DNA of 64,000 nucleotides from Cylicocyclus nassatus (GCA_958299035.1 CATQJL010000001.1:77397594-77461593), one strand, 5' to 3'; positions 38,461-51,252 are shown, counted from the stretch's first letter. Made by a program: numbers and translations. The notes: generated from the sequence alone by a model not told the origin.

Positions 38461-41120
38461 GCTCGTAGGCCTTGACACTCACTCGTAGGCATTGACACTC
38501 GCTCGTAGGCCTTGACACTCGCTCGTAGGCCTTGACACTCGCTCGTAGGCCTTGACACTCGCTCGTAGGCCTTGACACTCGCTCGTAGGCCTTGACACTC
38601 GCTCGTAGGCCTTGACACTCGCTCGTAGGCCTTGACACTCGCTCGTAGGCCTTGACACTCACTCGTAGGCCTTGACACTCGCTCGTAGGCCTTGACACTC
38701 ATTCGTAGGCCTTGACACTCACTCGTAAGCCTTGACACTCGCTCGTAGGCCTTGACACTCACTCGTAGGCTTTGACACTCGCTCGTAGGCCTTGACACTC
38801 GCTCGTAGGCCTTGACACTCATTCGTAGGCCTTGACACTCACTCGTAGGCCTTGACACTCACTCGTAGGCCTTGACACTCGCTCGTAGGCCTTGACACTC
38901 GCTCGTAGGCCTTGACACTCACTCGTAGGCCTTGACACTCACCCGTAGGCCTTGACACTCGCTCGTAGGCCTTGACACTCGCTCGTAGGCTTTGACGCTC
39001 ACCCGTAGGCTTTGACACTCGCTCGTAGGCCTTGACACTCGCTCGTAGGCCTTGACACTCGCTCGTAGGCCTTGACACTCGCTCGTAGGCCTTGACACTC
39101 ACACGTAAGCCTTGACACTCGCTCGTAAGCCTTGACACTCGCTCGTAGGCCTTGACACTCGCTCGTAGGCCTTGAAACTCGCTCGTAGGCCTTGACACTC
39201 ACACGTAAGCCTTGACACTCGCTCGTAAGCCTTGACACTCGCTCGTAGGCCTTGACACTCGCTCGTAGGCCTTGAAACTCGCTCGTAAGCCTTGACACTC
39301 GCTCGTAGGCCTTGACACTCGCTCGTAGGCCTTGACACTCGCTCGTTGGCCTTGACACTCACTCGTAGGCCTTGACACTCACTCGTAAGCCTTGACACTC
39401 GCTCGTAGGCCTTGACACTCACTCGTAGGCTTTGACACTCACTCGTAGGCCTTGACACTCGCTCGTAGGCCTTGACACTCGCTCGTAGGCCTTGACACTC
39501 GCTCGTAGGCCTTGACACTCGCTCGTAGGCCTTGACACTCGCTCGTAGGCCTTGACACTCACTCGTAGGCCTTGACACTCATTCGTAGGCCTTGACACTC
39601 GCTCGTAGGCCTTGACACTCGCTCGTAGGCCTTGACACTCGCTCGTAGGCCTTGACACTCGCTCGTAGGCCTTGACACTCACCCGTAGGCCTTGACACTC
39701 GCTCGTAGGCCTTGACACTCACTCGTAGGCCTTGACACTCACTCGTAAGCCTTGACACTCGCTCGTAGGCCTTGACACTCACTCGTAGGCCTTGACACTC
39801 GCTCGTAGGCCTTGACACTCGCTCGTAGGCCTTGACACTCGCTCGTAGGCCTTGACACTCACTCGTAGGCCTTGACACTCGCTCGTAGGCCTTGACACTC
39901 ACTCGTAAGCCTTGACACTCGCTTGTAGGCCTTGACACTCATTCGTAGGCCTTGACACTCATTCGTAGGCCTTGACACTCGCTCGTAGGCCTTGACACTC
40001 ACTCGTAGGCTTTGACACTCACTCGTAGGCCTTGACACTCGCTCGTAGGCCTTGACACTCACTCGTGGGCCTTGACACTCGCTCGTAGGCCTTGACACTC
40101 ACTCGTAGGCCTTGACACTCATTCGTAGGCCTTGACACTCGCTCGTAGGCCTTGACACTCGCTCGTAGGCCTTGACACTCGCTCGTAGGCCTTGACACTC
40201 GCTCGTAGGCCTTGACACTCACCCGTAGGCCTTGACACTCGCTCGTAGGCCTTGACACTCACTCGTAGGCCTTGACACTCACTCGTAAGCCTTGACACTC
40301 GCTCGTAGGCCTTGACACTCACTCGTAGGCTTTGACACTCGCTCGTAGGCCTTGACACTCGCTCGTAGGCCTTGACACTCGCTCGTAGGCCTTGACACTC
40401 ACTCGTAGGCCTTGACACTCGCTCGTAGGCCTTGACACTCGCTCGTAGGCCTTGACACTCGCTCGTAGGCCTTGACACTCGCTCGTAGGCTTTGACACTC
40501 ACTCGTAGGCCTTGACACTCGCTCGTAGGCCTTGACACTCGCTCGTAGGCCTTGACACTCACTCGTAAGCCTTGACACTCGCTTGTAGGCCTTGACACTC
40601 ATTCGTAGGCCTTGACACTCATTCGTAGGCCTTGACACTCGCTCGTAGGCCTTGACACTCACTCGTAGGCTTTGACACTCACTCGTAGGCCTTGACACTC
40701 GCTCGTAGGCCTTGACACTCACTCGTGGGCCTTGACACTCGCTCGAAGGCCTTGACACTCACTCGTAGGCCTTGACACTCATTCGTAGGCCTTGACACTC
40801 GCTCGTAGGCCTTGACACTCGCTCGTAGGCCTTGACACTCGCTCGTAGGCCTTGACACTCGCTCGTAGGCCTTGACACTCACCCGTAGGCCTTGACACTC
40901 GCTCGTAGGCCTTGACACTCACTCGTAGGCCTTGACACTCACTCGTAAGCCTTGACACTCGCTCGTAGGCCTTGACACTCACTCGTAGGCCTTGACACTC
41001 ATTCGTAGGCCTTGACACTCACTCGTAGGCTTTGACACTCGCTCGTAGGCCTTGACACTCGCTCGTAGGCCTTGACACTCGCTCGTAGGCCTTGACACTC
41101 ACTCGTAGGCCTTGACACTC

Positions 41121-43260
41121 GCTCGTAGGCCTTGACACTCGCTCGTAGGCCTTGACACTCGCTCGTAGGCTTTGACACTCACTCGTAGGCCTTGACACTC
41201 GCTCGTAGGCCTTGACACTCGCTCGTAGGCCTTGACACTCACTCGTAGGCCTTGACACTCACTCGTAGGCCTTGACAATCGCTCGTAGGCCTTGACACTC
41301 GCTCGTAGGCCTTGACACTCGCTCGTAGGCCTTGACACTCACTCGTAGGCCTTGACACTCGCTCGTAGGCCTTGACACTCGCTCGTAGGCCTTGACACTC
41401 GCTCGTAGGCCTTGACACTCACTCGTAGGCCTTGACACTCGCTCGTGGGCCTTGACACTCGCTCGTAGGCCTTGACACTCGCTCGTAGGCCTTGACACTC
41501 GCTCGTAGGCCTTGACACTCGCTCGTAGGCCTTGACACTCGCTCGTAGGCCTTGACACTCACTCGTAGGCCTTGACACTCGCTCGTAGGCCTTGACACTC
41601 GCTCGTAGGCCTTGACACTCGCTCGTAGGCCTTGACACTCACTCGTAGGCCTTGACACTCGCTCGTAGGCCTTGACACTCACTCGTAAGCCTTGACACTC
41701 GCTTGTAGGCCTTGACACTCATTCGTAGGCCTTGACACTCATTCGTAGGCCTTGACACTCGCTCGTAGGCCTTGACACTCACTCGTAGGCTTTGACACTC
41801 ACTCGTAGGCCTTGACACTCGCTCGTAGGCCTTGACACTCACTCGTGGGCCTTGACACTCGCTCGTAGGCCTTGACACTCACTCGTAGGCCTTGACACTC
41901 ATTCGTAGGCCTTGACACTCGCTCGTAGGCCTTGACACTCGCTCGTAGGCCTTGACACTCGCTCGTAGGCCTTGACACTCGCTCGTAGGCCTTGACACTC
42001 ACCCGTAGGCCTTGACACTCGCTCGTAGGCCTTGACACTCACTCGTAGGCCTTGACACTCACTCGTAAGCCTTGACACTCGCTCGTAGGCCTTGACACTC
42101 ACTCGTAGGCCTTGACACTCATTCGTAGGCCTTGACACTCACTCGTAGGCTTTGACACTCGCTCGTAGGCCTTGACACTCGCTCGTAGGCCTTGACACTC
42201 GCTCGTAGGCCTTGACACTCACTCGTAGGCCTTGACACTCGCTCGTAGGCCTTGACACTCGCTCGTAGGCCTTGACACTCGCTCGTAGGCCTTGACACTC
42301 GCTCGTAGGCTTTGACACTCACTCGTAGGCCTTGACACTCGCTCGTAGGCCTTGACACTCGCTCGTAGGCCTTGACACTCACTCGTAGGCCTTGACACTC
42401 ACTCGTAGGCCTTGACAATCGCTCGTAGGCCTTGACACTCGCTCGTAGGCCTTGACACTCGCTCGTAGGCCTTGACACTCACTCGTAGGCCTTGACACTC
42501 GCTCGTAGGCCTTGACACTCGCTCGTAGGCCTTGACACTCGCTCGTAGGCCTTGACACTCACTCGTAGGCCTTGACACTCGCTCGTGGGCCTTGACACTC
42601 GCTCGTAGGCCTTGACACTCGCTCGTAGGCCTTGACACTCGCTCGTAGGCCTTGACACTCGCTCGTAGGCCTTGACACTCGCTCGTAGGCCTTGACACTC
42701 GCTCGTAGGCCTTGACACTCACTCGTAAGCCTTGACACTCGCTCGTAGGCCTTGACACTCGCTCGTAGGCCTTGACACTCGCTCGTAGGCCTTGACACTC
42801 GCTCGTAGGCCTTGACACTCGCTCGTAGGCCTTGACACTCGCTCGTAGGCCTTGACACTCACTCGTAGGCCTTGACACTCACTCGTAGGCCTTGACAATC
42901 GCTCGTAGGCCTTGACACTCGCTCGTAGGCCTTGACACTCGCTCGTAGGCCTTGACACTCACTCGTAGGCCATGACACTCGCTCGTAGGCCTTGACACTC
43001 GCTCGTAGGCCTTGACACTCGCTCGTAGGCCTTGACACTCGCTCGTAGGCTTTGACACTCGCTCGTAGGCTTTGACACTCGCTCGTAGGCCTTGACACTC
43101 ATTCGTAGGCCTTGACACTCGCTCGTAGGCCTTGACACTCGCTCGTAGGCCTTGACACTCGCTCGTAGGCCTTGACACTCGCTCGTAGGCCTCGACACTC
43201 GCTCGTAGGCCTTGACACTCGCTCGTAGGCCTTGACACTCACTCGTAAGCCTTGACACTC
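41121..43260. repeat. 2,140-bp tandem duplication, copy 1
   Basis: Exactly 107 units. The rare marks CGCTTG (41,700), GTGGGCC (41,840 and 42,580), ACAAT (42,418 and 42,898), GGCCATGAC (42,970) and GGCCTCGAC (43,190) recur 2,140 bp later. Compared unit by unit, the copies agree apart from the adapter region of copy 2. Confidence 0.88.
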
Positions 43261-44800
43261 GCTCGTAGGCCTTGACACTCGCTCGTAGGCCTTGACACTC
43301 GCTCGTAGGCTTTGACACTCACTCGTAGGCCTTGACACTCGCTCGTAGGCCTTGACACTCGCTCGTAGGCCTTGACACTCACTCGTAGGCCTTGACACTC
43401 ACTCGTAGGCCTTGACAATCGCTCGTAGGCCTTGACACTCGCTCGTAGGCCTTGACACTCGCTCGTAGGCCTTGACACTCACTCGTAGGCCTTGACACTC
43501 GCTCGTAGGCCTTGACACTCGCTCGTAGGCCTTGACACTCGCTCGTAGGCCTTGACACTCACTCGTAGGCCTTGACACTCGCTCGTGGGCCTTGACACTC
43601 GCTCGTAGGCCTTGACACTCGCTCGTAGGCCTTGACACTCGCTCGTAGGCCTTGACACTCGCTCGTAGGCCTTGACACTCGCTCGTAGGCCTTGACACTC
43701 ACTCGTAGGCCTTGACACTCGCTCGTAGGCCTTGACACTCGCTCGTAGGCCTTGACACTCGCTCGTAGGCCTTGACACTCACTCGTAGGCCTTGACACTC
43801 GCTCGTAGGCCTTGACACTCACTCGTAAGCCTTGACACTCGCTTGTAGGCCTTGACACTCATTCGTAGGCCTTGACACTCATTCGTAGGCCTTGACACTC
43901 GCTCGTAGGCCTTGACACTCACTCGTAGGCTTTGACACTCACTCGTAGGCCTTGACACTCGCTCGTAGGCCTTGACACTCACTCGTGGGCCTTGACACTC
44001 GCTCGTAGGCCTTGACACTCACTCGTAGGCCTTGACACTCATTCGTAGGCCTTGACACTCGCTCGTAGGCCTTGACACTCGCTCGTAGGCCTTGACACTC
44101 GCTCGTAGGCCTTGACACTCGCTCGTAGGCCTTGACACTCACCCGTAGGCCTTGACACTCGCTCGTAGGCCTTGACACTCACTCGTAGGCCTTGACACTC
44201 ACTCGTAAGCCTTGACACTCGCTCGTAGGCCTTGACACTCACTCGTAGGCCTTGACACTCATTCGTAGGCCTTGACACTCACTCGTAGGCTTTGACACTC
44301 GCTCGTAGGCCTTGACACTCGCTCGTAGGCCTTGACACTCGCTCGTAGGCCTTGACACTCACTCGTAGGCCTTGACACTCGCTCGTAGGCCTTGACACTC
44401 GCTCGTAGGCCTTGACACTCGCTCGTAGGCCTTGACACTCGCTCGTAGGCTTTGACACTCACTCGTAGGCCTTGACACTCGCTCGTAGGCCTTGACACTC
44501 GCTCGTAGGCCTTGACACTCACTCGTAGGCCTTGACACTCACTCGTAGGCCTTGACAATCGCTCGTAGGCCTTGACACTCGCTCGTAGGCCTTGACACTC
44601 GCTCGTAGGCCTTGACACTCACTCGTAGGCCTTGACACTCGCTCGTAGGCCTTGACACTCGCTCGTAGGCCTTGACACTCGCTCGTAGGCCTTGACACTC
44701 ACTCGTAGGCCTTGACACTCGCTCGTGGGCCTTGACACTCGCTCGTAGGCCTTGACACTCGCTCGTAGGCCTTGACACTCGCTCGTAGGCCTTGACACTC

Positions 44801-44826
44801 AAGCAGTGGTATCAACGCAGAGTACT
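44801..44826 (+). other. Library/amplification adapter (SMART/ISPCR type) left in the assembly
   Basis: The 26 bases begin AAGCAGTGGTATCAACGCAG and end AGTACT. They have no similarity to the satellite, which abuts them on both sides. From established knowledge, this is the SMART/ISPCR oligonucleotide used in cDNA amplification, also used as the adapter of a long-read ultra-low-input genomic DNA protocol. The final T fits a ligation overhang. Only the forward strand of the adapter is present, with no inverted partner. That fits a read end left untrimmed and carried into the consensus better than two adapter-ended molecules joined together. It is not a biological feature. Confidence 0.97.
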
Positions 44827-44910
44827 GCCTTGACACTCGCTCGTAGGCCTTGACACTCACTCGTAAGCCTTGACACTCGCTCGTAGGCCTTGACACTCGC
44901 TCGTAGGCCT

Positions 44911-44920
44911 TGACACACTC
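44911..44920. other. 2-bp insertion restoring the 20-bp register
   Basis: TGACACACTC replaces TGACACTC. The extra AC cancels the two-base deficit introduced by the adapter about 90 bp upstream. Copy 1 of the duplication has no such insertion at the matching place (about 42,773). This is probably a consensus artefact tied to the adapter. Confidence 0.88.
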
Positions 44921-45539
44921 GCTCGTAGGCCTTGACACTCGCTCGTAGGCCTTGACACTCGCTCGTAGGCCTTGACACTCGCTCGTAGGCCTTGACACTC
45001 ACTCGTAGGCCTTGACACTCACTCGTAGGCCTTGACAATCGCTCGTAGGCCTTGACACTCGCTCGTAGGCCTTGACACTCGCTCGTAGGCCTTGACACTC
45101 ACTCGTAGGCCATGACACTCGCTCGTAGGCCTTGACACTCGCTCGTAGGCCTTGACACTCGCTCGTAGGCCTTGACACTCGCTCGTAGGCTTTGACACTC
45201 GCTCGTAGGCTTTGACACTCGCTCGTAGGCCTTGACACTCATTCGTAGGCCTTGACACTCGCTCGTAGGCCTTGACACTCGCTCGTAGGCCTTGACACTC
45301 GCTCGTAGGCCTTGACACTCGCTCGTAGGCCTCGACACTCGCTCGTAGGCCTTGACACTCGCTCGTAGGCCTTGACACTCACTCGTAAGCCTTGACACTC
45401 GCTCGTAGGCCTTGACACTCGCTCGTAGGCCTTGACACTCGCTCGTAGGCCTTGACACTCGCTCGTAGGCCTTGACACTCGCTCGTAGGCCTTGACACTC
45501 ACTCGTAGGCCTTGACACTCGCTCGTAGGCCTTGACACT

Positions 45540-46139
45540 CACTCGTAAGCCTTGACACTCGCTCGTAGGCCTTGACACTCATTCGTAGGCCTTGACACTC
45601 GCTCGTAGGCCTTGACACTCGCTCGTAGGCCTTGACACTCGCTCGTAGGCCTTGACACTCACCCGTAGGCCTTGACACTCGCTCGTAGGCCTTGACACTC
45701 ACTCGTAAGCCTTGACACTCGCTCGTAGGCCTTGACACTCATTCGTAGGCCTTGACACTCGCTCGTAGGCCTTGACACTCGCTCGTAGGCCTTGACACTC
45801 GCTCGTAGGCCTTGACACTCACCCGTAAGCCTTGACACTCGCTCGTAGGCCTTGACACTCACTCGTAGGCCTTGACACTCGCTCGTAGGCCTTGACACTC
45901 ACTCGTAAGCCTTGACACTCGCTCGTAGGCCTTGACACTCATTCGTAGGCCTTGACACTCGCTCGTAGGCCTTGACACTCGCTCGTAGGCCTTGACACTC
46001 GCTCGTAGGCCTTGACACTCACCCGTAGGCCTTGACACTCGCTCGTAGGCCTTGACACTCACTCGTAAGCCTTGACACTCGCTCGTAGGCCTTGACACTC
46101 ATTCGTAGGCCTTGACACTCGCTCGTAGGCCTTGACACT
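45540..46139. repeat. 160-bp higher-order repeat cluster, first set
   Basis: The eight-unit order is CACTCGTAAG, CGCTCG, CATTCG, three CGCTCG, CACCCG, CGCTCG. It starts at 45,540, 45,700, 45,900 and 46,060. Two extra units and a CACCCGTAAG variant sit between the second and third starts. The whole cluster recurs 4,040 bp later at 49,580. Confidence 0.85.
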
Positions 46140-46718
46140 CGCTCGTAGGCCTTGACACTCGCTCGTAGGCCTTGACACTCGCTCGTAGGCCTTGACACTC
46201 ACTCGTAAGCCTTGACACTCGCTCGTAGGCCTTGACACTCGCTCGTAGGCCTTGACACTCGCTCGTAGGCCTTGACACTCGCTCGTAGGCCTTGACACTC
46301 GCTCGTAGGCCTTGACACTCGCTCGTAGGCCTTGACACTCACTCGTAAGCCTTGACACTCGCTCGTAGGCCTTGACACTCGCTCGTAGGCCTTGACACTC
46401 GCTCGTAGGCCTTGACACTCGCTCGTAGGCCTTGACACTCGCTCGTAGGCCTTGACACTCGCTCGTAGGCCTTGACACTCGCTCGTAGGCCTTGACACTC
46501 GCTCGTAGGCCTTGACACTCGCTCGTAGGCCTTGACACTCACTCGTAGGCCTTGACACTCGCTCGTAGGCCTTGACACTCGCTCGTAGGCCTTGACACTC
46601 GCTCGTAGGCCTTGACACTCGCTCGTAGGCTTTGACACTCACTCGTAGGCCTTGGCACTCGCTCGTAGGCCTTGACACTCGCTCGTAGGACTTGACACTC
46701 ACTCGTAGGCCTTGACAC

Positions 46719-47378
46719 TCACTCGTAGGCCTTGACAATCGCTCGTAGGCCTTGACACTCGCTCGTAGGCCTTGACACTCGCTCGTAGGCCTTGACACTC
46801 ACTCGTAGGCCTTGACACTCGCTCGTAGGCCTTGACACTCGCTCGTAGGCCTTGACACTCGCTCGTAGGCCTTGACACTCACTCGTAGGCCTTGACACTC
46901 GCTCGTGGGCCTTGACACTCGCTCGTAGGCCTTGACACTCGCTCGTAGGCCTTGACACTCGCTCGTAGGCCTTGACACTCGCTCGTAGGCTTTGACACTC
47001 GCTCGTAGGCTTTGACACTCGCTCGTAGGCCTTGACACTCATTCGTAGGCCTTGACACTCGCTCGTAGGCCTTGACACTCGCTCGTAGGCCTTGAGACTC
47101 GCTCGTAGGCCTTGACACTCGCTCGTAGGCCTCGACACTCGCTCGTAGGCCTTGACACTCGCTCGTAGGCCTTGACACTCACTCGTAAGCCTTGACACTC
47201 GCTCGTAGGCCTTGACACTCGCTCGTAGGCCTTGACACTCGCTCGTAGGCCTTGACACTCGCTCGTAGGCCTTGACACTCGCTCGTAGGCCTTGACACTC
47301 ACTCGTAGGCCTTGACACTCGCTCGTAGGCCTTGACACTCACTCGTAAGCCTTGACACTCGCTCGTAGGCCTTGACAC
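46719..47378. repeat. Duplicated segment, copy 1 (distance 2,240 bp)
   Basis: Same unit order as 48,959-49,618, with ACAAT, GTGGGCC, two successive GGCTTTG and GGCCTCGAC in the same places. A private TTGAGACTC near 47,095 distinguishes this copy. Confidence 0.8.
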
Positions 47379-47759
47379 TCATTCGTAGGCCTTGACACTC
47401 GCTCGTAGGCCTTGACACTCGCTCGTAGGCCTTGACACTCGCTCGTAGGCCTTGACACTCACCCGTAAGCCTTGACACTCGCTCGTAGGCCTTGACACTC
47501 GCTCGTAGGCCTTGACACTCGCTCGTAGGCCTTGACACTCGCTCGTAGGCCTCGACACTCGCTCGTAGGCCTTGACACTCGCTCGTAGGCCTTGACACTC
47601 ACTCGTAAGCCTTGACACTCGCTCGTAGGCCTTGACACTCGCTCGTAGGCCTTGACACTCGCTCGTAGGCCTTGACACTCGCTCGTAGGCCTTGACACTC
47701 GCTCGTAGGCCTTGACACTCACTCGTAGGCCTTGACACTCGCTCGTAGGCCTTGACACT

Positions 47760-48339
47760 CACTCGTAAGCCTTGACACTCGCTCGTAGGCCTTGACACTC
47801 ATTCGTAGGCCTTGACACTCGCTCGTAGGCCTTGACACTCGCTCGTAGGCCTTGACACTCGCTCGTAGGCCTTGACACTCACCCGTAGGCCTTGACACTC
47901 GCTCGTAGGCCTTGACACTCACTCGTAAGCCTTGACACTCGCTCGTAGGCCTTGACACTCATTCGTAGGCCTTGACACTCGCTCGTAGGCCTTGACACTC
48001 GCTCGTAGGCCTTGACACTCGCTCGTAGGCCTTGACACTCACCCGTAGGCCTTGACACTCGCTCGTAGGCCTTGACACTCACTCGTAAGCCTTGACACTC
48101 GCTCGTAGGCCTTGACACTCATTCGTAGGCCTTGACACTCGCTCGTAGGCCTTGACACTCGCTCGTAGGCCTTGACACTCGCTCGTAGGCCTTGACACTC
48201 ACCCGTAGGCCTTGACACTCGCTCGTAGGCCTTGACACTCACTCGTAAGCCTTGACACTCGCTCGTAGGCCTTGACACTCATTCGTAGGCCTTGACACTC
48301 GCTCGTAGGCCTTGACACTCGCTCGTAGGCCTTGACACT
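47760..48339. repeat. 160-bp (8-unit) higher-order repeat, three full copies plus a partial
   Basis: Complete copies begin at 47,760, 47,920 and 48,080. A partial copy begins at 48,240 and breaks off after five units. Each full copy has the order CACTCGTAAG, CGCTCG, CATTCG, three CGCTCG, CACCCG, CGCTCG, with no difference that I can see among the three. This is the cleanest higher-order repeat in the window. Confidence 0.9.
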
Positions 48340-48958
48340 CACTCGTAAGCCTTGACACTCGCTCGTAGGCCTTGACACTCGCTCGTAGGCCTTGACACTC
48401 GCTCGTAGGCCTTGACACTCGCTCGTAGGCCTTGACACTCGCTCGTAGGCCTTGACACTCGCTCGTAGGCCTTGACACTCACTCGTAAGCCTTGACACTC
48501 GCTCGTAGGCCTTGACACTCGCTCGTAGGCCTTGACACTCGCTCGTAGGCCTTGACACTCGCTCGTAGGCCTTGACACTCGCTCGTAGGCCTTGACACTC
48601 GCTCGTAGGCCTTGACACTCGCTCGTAGGCCTTGACACTCGCTCGTAGGCCTTGACACTCGCTCGTAGGCCTTGACACTCGCTCGTAGGCTTTGACACTC
48701 ACTCGTAGGCCTTGACACTCGCTCGTAGGCCTTGACACTCGCTCGTAGGCCTTGACACTCGCTCGTAGGCCTTGACACTCGCTCGTAGGCCTTGACACTC
48801 ACTCGTAAGCCTTGACACTCGCTCGTAGGCCTTGACACTCGCTCGTAGGCCTTGACACTCGCTCGTAGGCCTTGACACTCGCTCGTAGGCCTTGACACTC
48901 GCTCGTAGGCCTTGACACTCGCTCGTAGGCCTTGACACTCACTCGTAGGCCTTGACAC

Positions 48959-49618
48959 TCACTCGTAGGCCTTGACAATCGCTCGTAGGCCTTGACACTC
49001 GCTCGTAGGCCTTGACACTCGCTCGTAGGCCTTGACACTCACTCGTAGGCCTTGACACTCGCTCGTAGGCCTTGACACTCGCTCGTAGGCCTTGACACTC
49101 GCTCGTAGGCCTTGACACTCACTCGTAGGCCTTGACACTCGCTCGTGGGCCTTGACACTCGCTCGTAGGCCTTGACACTCGCTCGTAGGCCTTGACACTC
49201 GCTCGTAGGCCTTGACACTCGCTCGTAGGCTTTGACACTCGCTCGTAGGCTTTGACACTCGCTCGTAGGCCTTGACACTCATTCGTAGGCCTTGACACTC
49301 GCTCGTAGGCCTTGACACTCGCTCGTAGGCCTTGACACTCGCTCGTAGGCCTTGACACTCGCTCGTAGGCCTCGACACTCGCTCGTAGGCCTTGACACTC
49401 GCTCGTAGGCCTTGACACTCACTCGTAAGCCTTGACACTCGCTCGTAGGCCTTGACACTCGCTCGTAGGCCTTGACACTCGCTCGTAGGCCTTGACACTC
49501 GCTCGTAGGCCTTGACACTCGCTCGTAGGCCTTGACACTCACTCGTAGGCCTTGACACTCGCTCGTAGGCCTTGACACTCACTCGTAAGCCTTGACACTC
49601 GCTCGTAGGCCTTGACAC
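48959..49618. repeat. Duplicated segment, copy 2 (distance 2,240 bp)
   Basis: Matches 46,719-47,378 except for single-base differences. It is followed by the second full set of the 160-bp repeat. Confidence 0.8.
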
Positions 49619-50179
49619 TCATTCGTAGGCCTTGACACTCGCTCGTAGGCCTTGACACTCGCTCGTAGGCCTTGACACTCGCTCGTAGGCCTTGACACTC
49701 ACCCGTAGGCCTTGACACTCGCTCGTAGGCCTTGACACTCACTCGTAAGCCTTGACACTCGCTCGTAGGCCTTGACACTCATTCGTAGGCCTTGACACTC
49801 GCTCGTAGGCCTTGACACTCGCTCGTAGGCCTTGACACTCGCTCGTAGGCCTTGACACTCACCCGTAAGCCTTGACACTCGCTCGTAGGCCTTGACACTC
49901 ACTCGTAGGCCTTGACACTCGCTCGTAGGCCTTGACACTCACTCGTAAGCCTTGACACTCGCTCGTAGGCCTTGACACTCATTCGTAGGCCTTGACACTC
50001 GCTCGTAGGCCTTGACACTCGCTCGTAGGCCTTGACACTCGCTCGTAGGCCTTGACACTCACCCGTAGGCCTTGACACTCGCTCGTAGGCCTTGACACTC
50101 ACTCGTAAGCCTTGACACTCGCTCGTAGGCCTTGACACTCATTCGTAGGCCTTGACACTCGCTCGTAGGCCTTGACACT
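49580..50179. repeat. 160-bp higher-order repeat cluster, second set
   Basis: Starts at 49,580, 49,740, 49,940 and 50,100, with the same irregular two-unit spacer and the same CACCCGTAAG variant (49,860) as the set at 45,540. The two clusters are therefore copies of one another at a distance of 4,040 bp. Confidence 0.85.
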
Positions 50180-50339
50180 CACCCGTAGGCCTTGACACTC
50201 GCCCGTAGGCCTTGACACTCGCTCGTAGGCCTTGACACTCGCTCGTAGGCCTTGACACTCGCTCGTAGGCCTTGACACTCGCTCGTAGGCCTTGACACTC
50301 GCTCGTAGGCCTTGACACTCACTCGTAGGCCTTGACACT

Positions 50340-51100
50340 CGCTCGTAGGCCTTGACACTCACCCGTAGGCCTTGACACTCGCTCGTAGGCCTTGACACTC
50401 GCTCGTAGGCCTTGACACTCACCCGTAGGCCTTGACACTCGCTCGTAGGCCTTGACACTCACTCGTAGGCCTTGACACTCACTCGTAGGCCTTGACACTC
50501 GCTTGTAGGCCTTGACACTCGCTCGTAGGCCTTGACACTCGCTCGTAGGCCTTGACACTCACCCGTAGGCCTTGACACTCGCTCGTAGGCCTTGACACTC
50601 ACTCGTAGGCCTTGACACTCGCTCGTAGGCCTTGACACTCGCTCGTAGGCCTTGACACTCGCTCGTAGGCCTTGACACTCGCTCGTAGGCCTTGACACTC
50701 ACCCGTAGGCCTTGACACTCGCTCGTAGGCCTTGACACTCACTCGTAGGCCTTGACACTCACTCGTAGGCCTTGACACTCGCTTGTAAGCCTTGACACTC
50801 GCTCGTAGGCCTTGACACTCGCTCGTAGGCCTTGACACTCACTCGTAGGCCTTGACACTCACTCGTAGGCCTTGACACTCGCTCGTAGGCCTTGACACTC
50901 GCTCGTAGGCCTTGACACTCGCTCGTAGGCCTTGACACTCGCTCGTAGGCCTTGACACTCACTCGTAGGCCTTGACACTCATTCGTAAGCCTTGACACTC
51001 GCTCGTAGGCCTTGACACTCGCTCGTAGGCCTTGACACTCGCTCGTAGGCCTTGACACTCGCTCGTAGGCCTTGACACTCGCTCGTAGGCCTTGACACTC
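50340..51100. repeat. Duplicated segment with one-unit length change, copy 1
   Basis: The series CACCCG (50,420), CGCTCG, two CACTCG, CGCTTG (50,500), two CGCTCG, CACCCG (50,560) and the later CGCTTGTAAG (50,780) recur at 52,024, 52,104, 52,144 and 52,364. The distance drops from 1,604 to 1,584 bp because copy 1 has one more CGCTCG unit after CGCTTG. Ends are approximate. Confidence 0.75.
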
Positions 51101-51235
51101 ACTCGTAGGCCTTGACACTCACTCGTAGGCCTTGACACTCGCTCGTAGGCCTTGACACTCGCTCGTAGGCCTTGACACTCGCTCGTAGGCCTTGACACTC
51201 ACTCGTAGGCCTTGACACTCACTCGTAGGCCTTGA

Positions 51236-51252
51236 CACTCACTCGCTCGTAG
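51236..51252. other. 4-bp insertion (duplicated ACTC)
   Basis: The junction reads CACTCACTCGCTCG, so ACTC is repeated and the register moves by four. It is the only such event seen, again of slippage type. Confidence 0.85.

Larger units (their letters stand above)
43261..45400. repeat. 2,140-bp tandem duplication, copy 2 (contains the adapter)
   Basis: Same variant series as copy 1 up to about 45,440. The segment corresponding to copy-1 positions 42,661-42,688 is replaced by the 26-base adapter at 44,801. Colinearity resumes at once, shifted by two bases, and returns to the full register after the 2-bp insertion near 44,915. Confidence 0.88.

Noticed and set aside
44801..44826. A short mobile-element insertion or integrated foreign DNA
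   Set aside because: There is no target-site duplication and no terminal repeats, the segment is only 26 bases, and it matches a known laboratory oligonucleotide.
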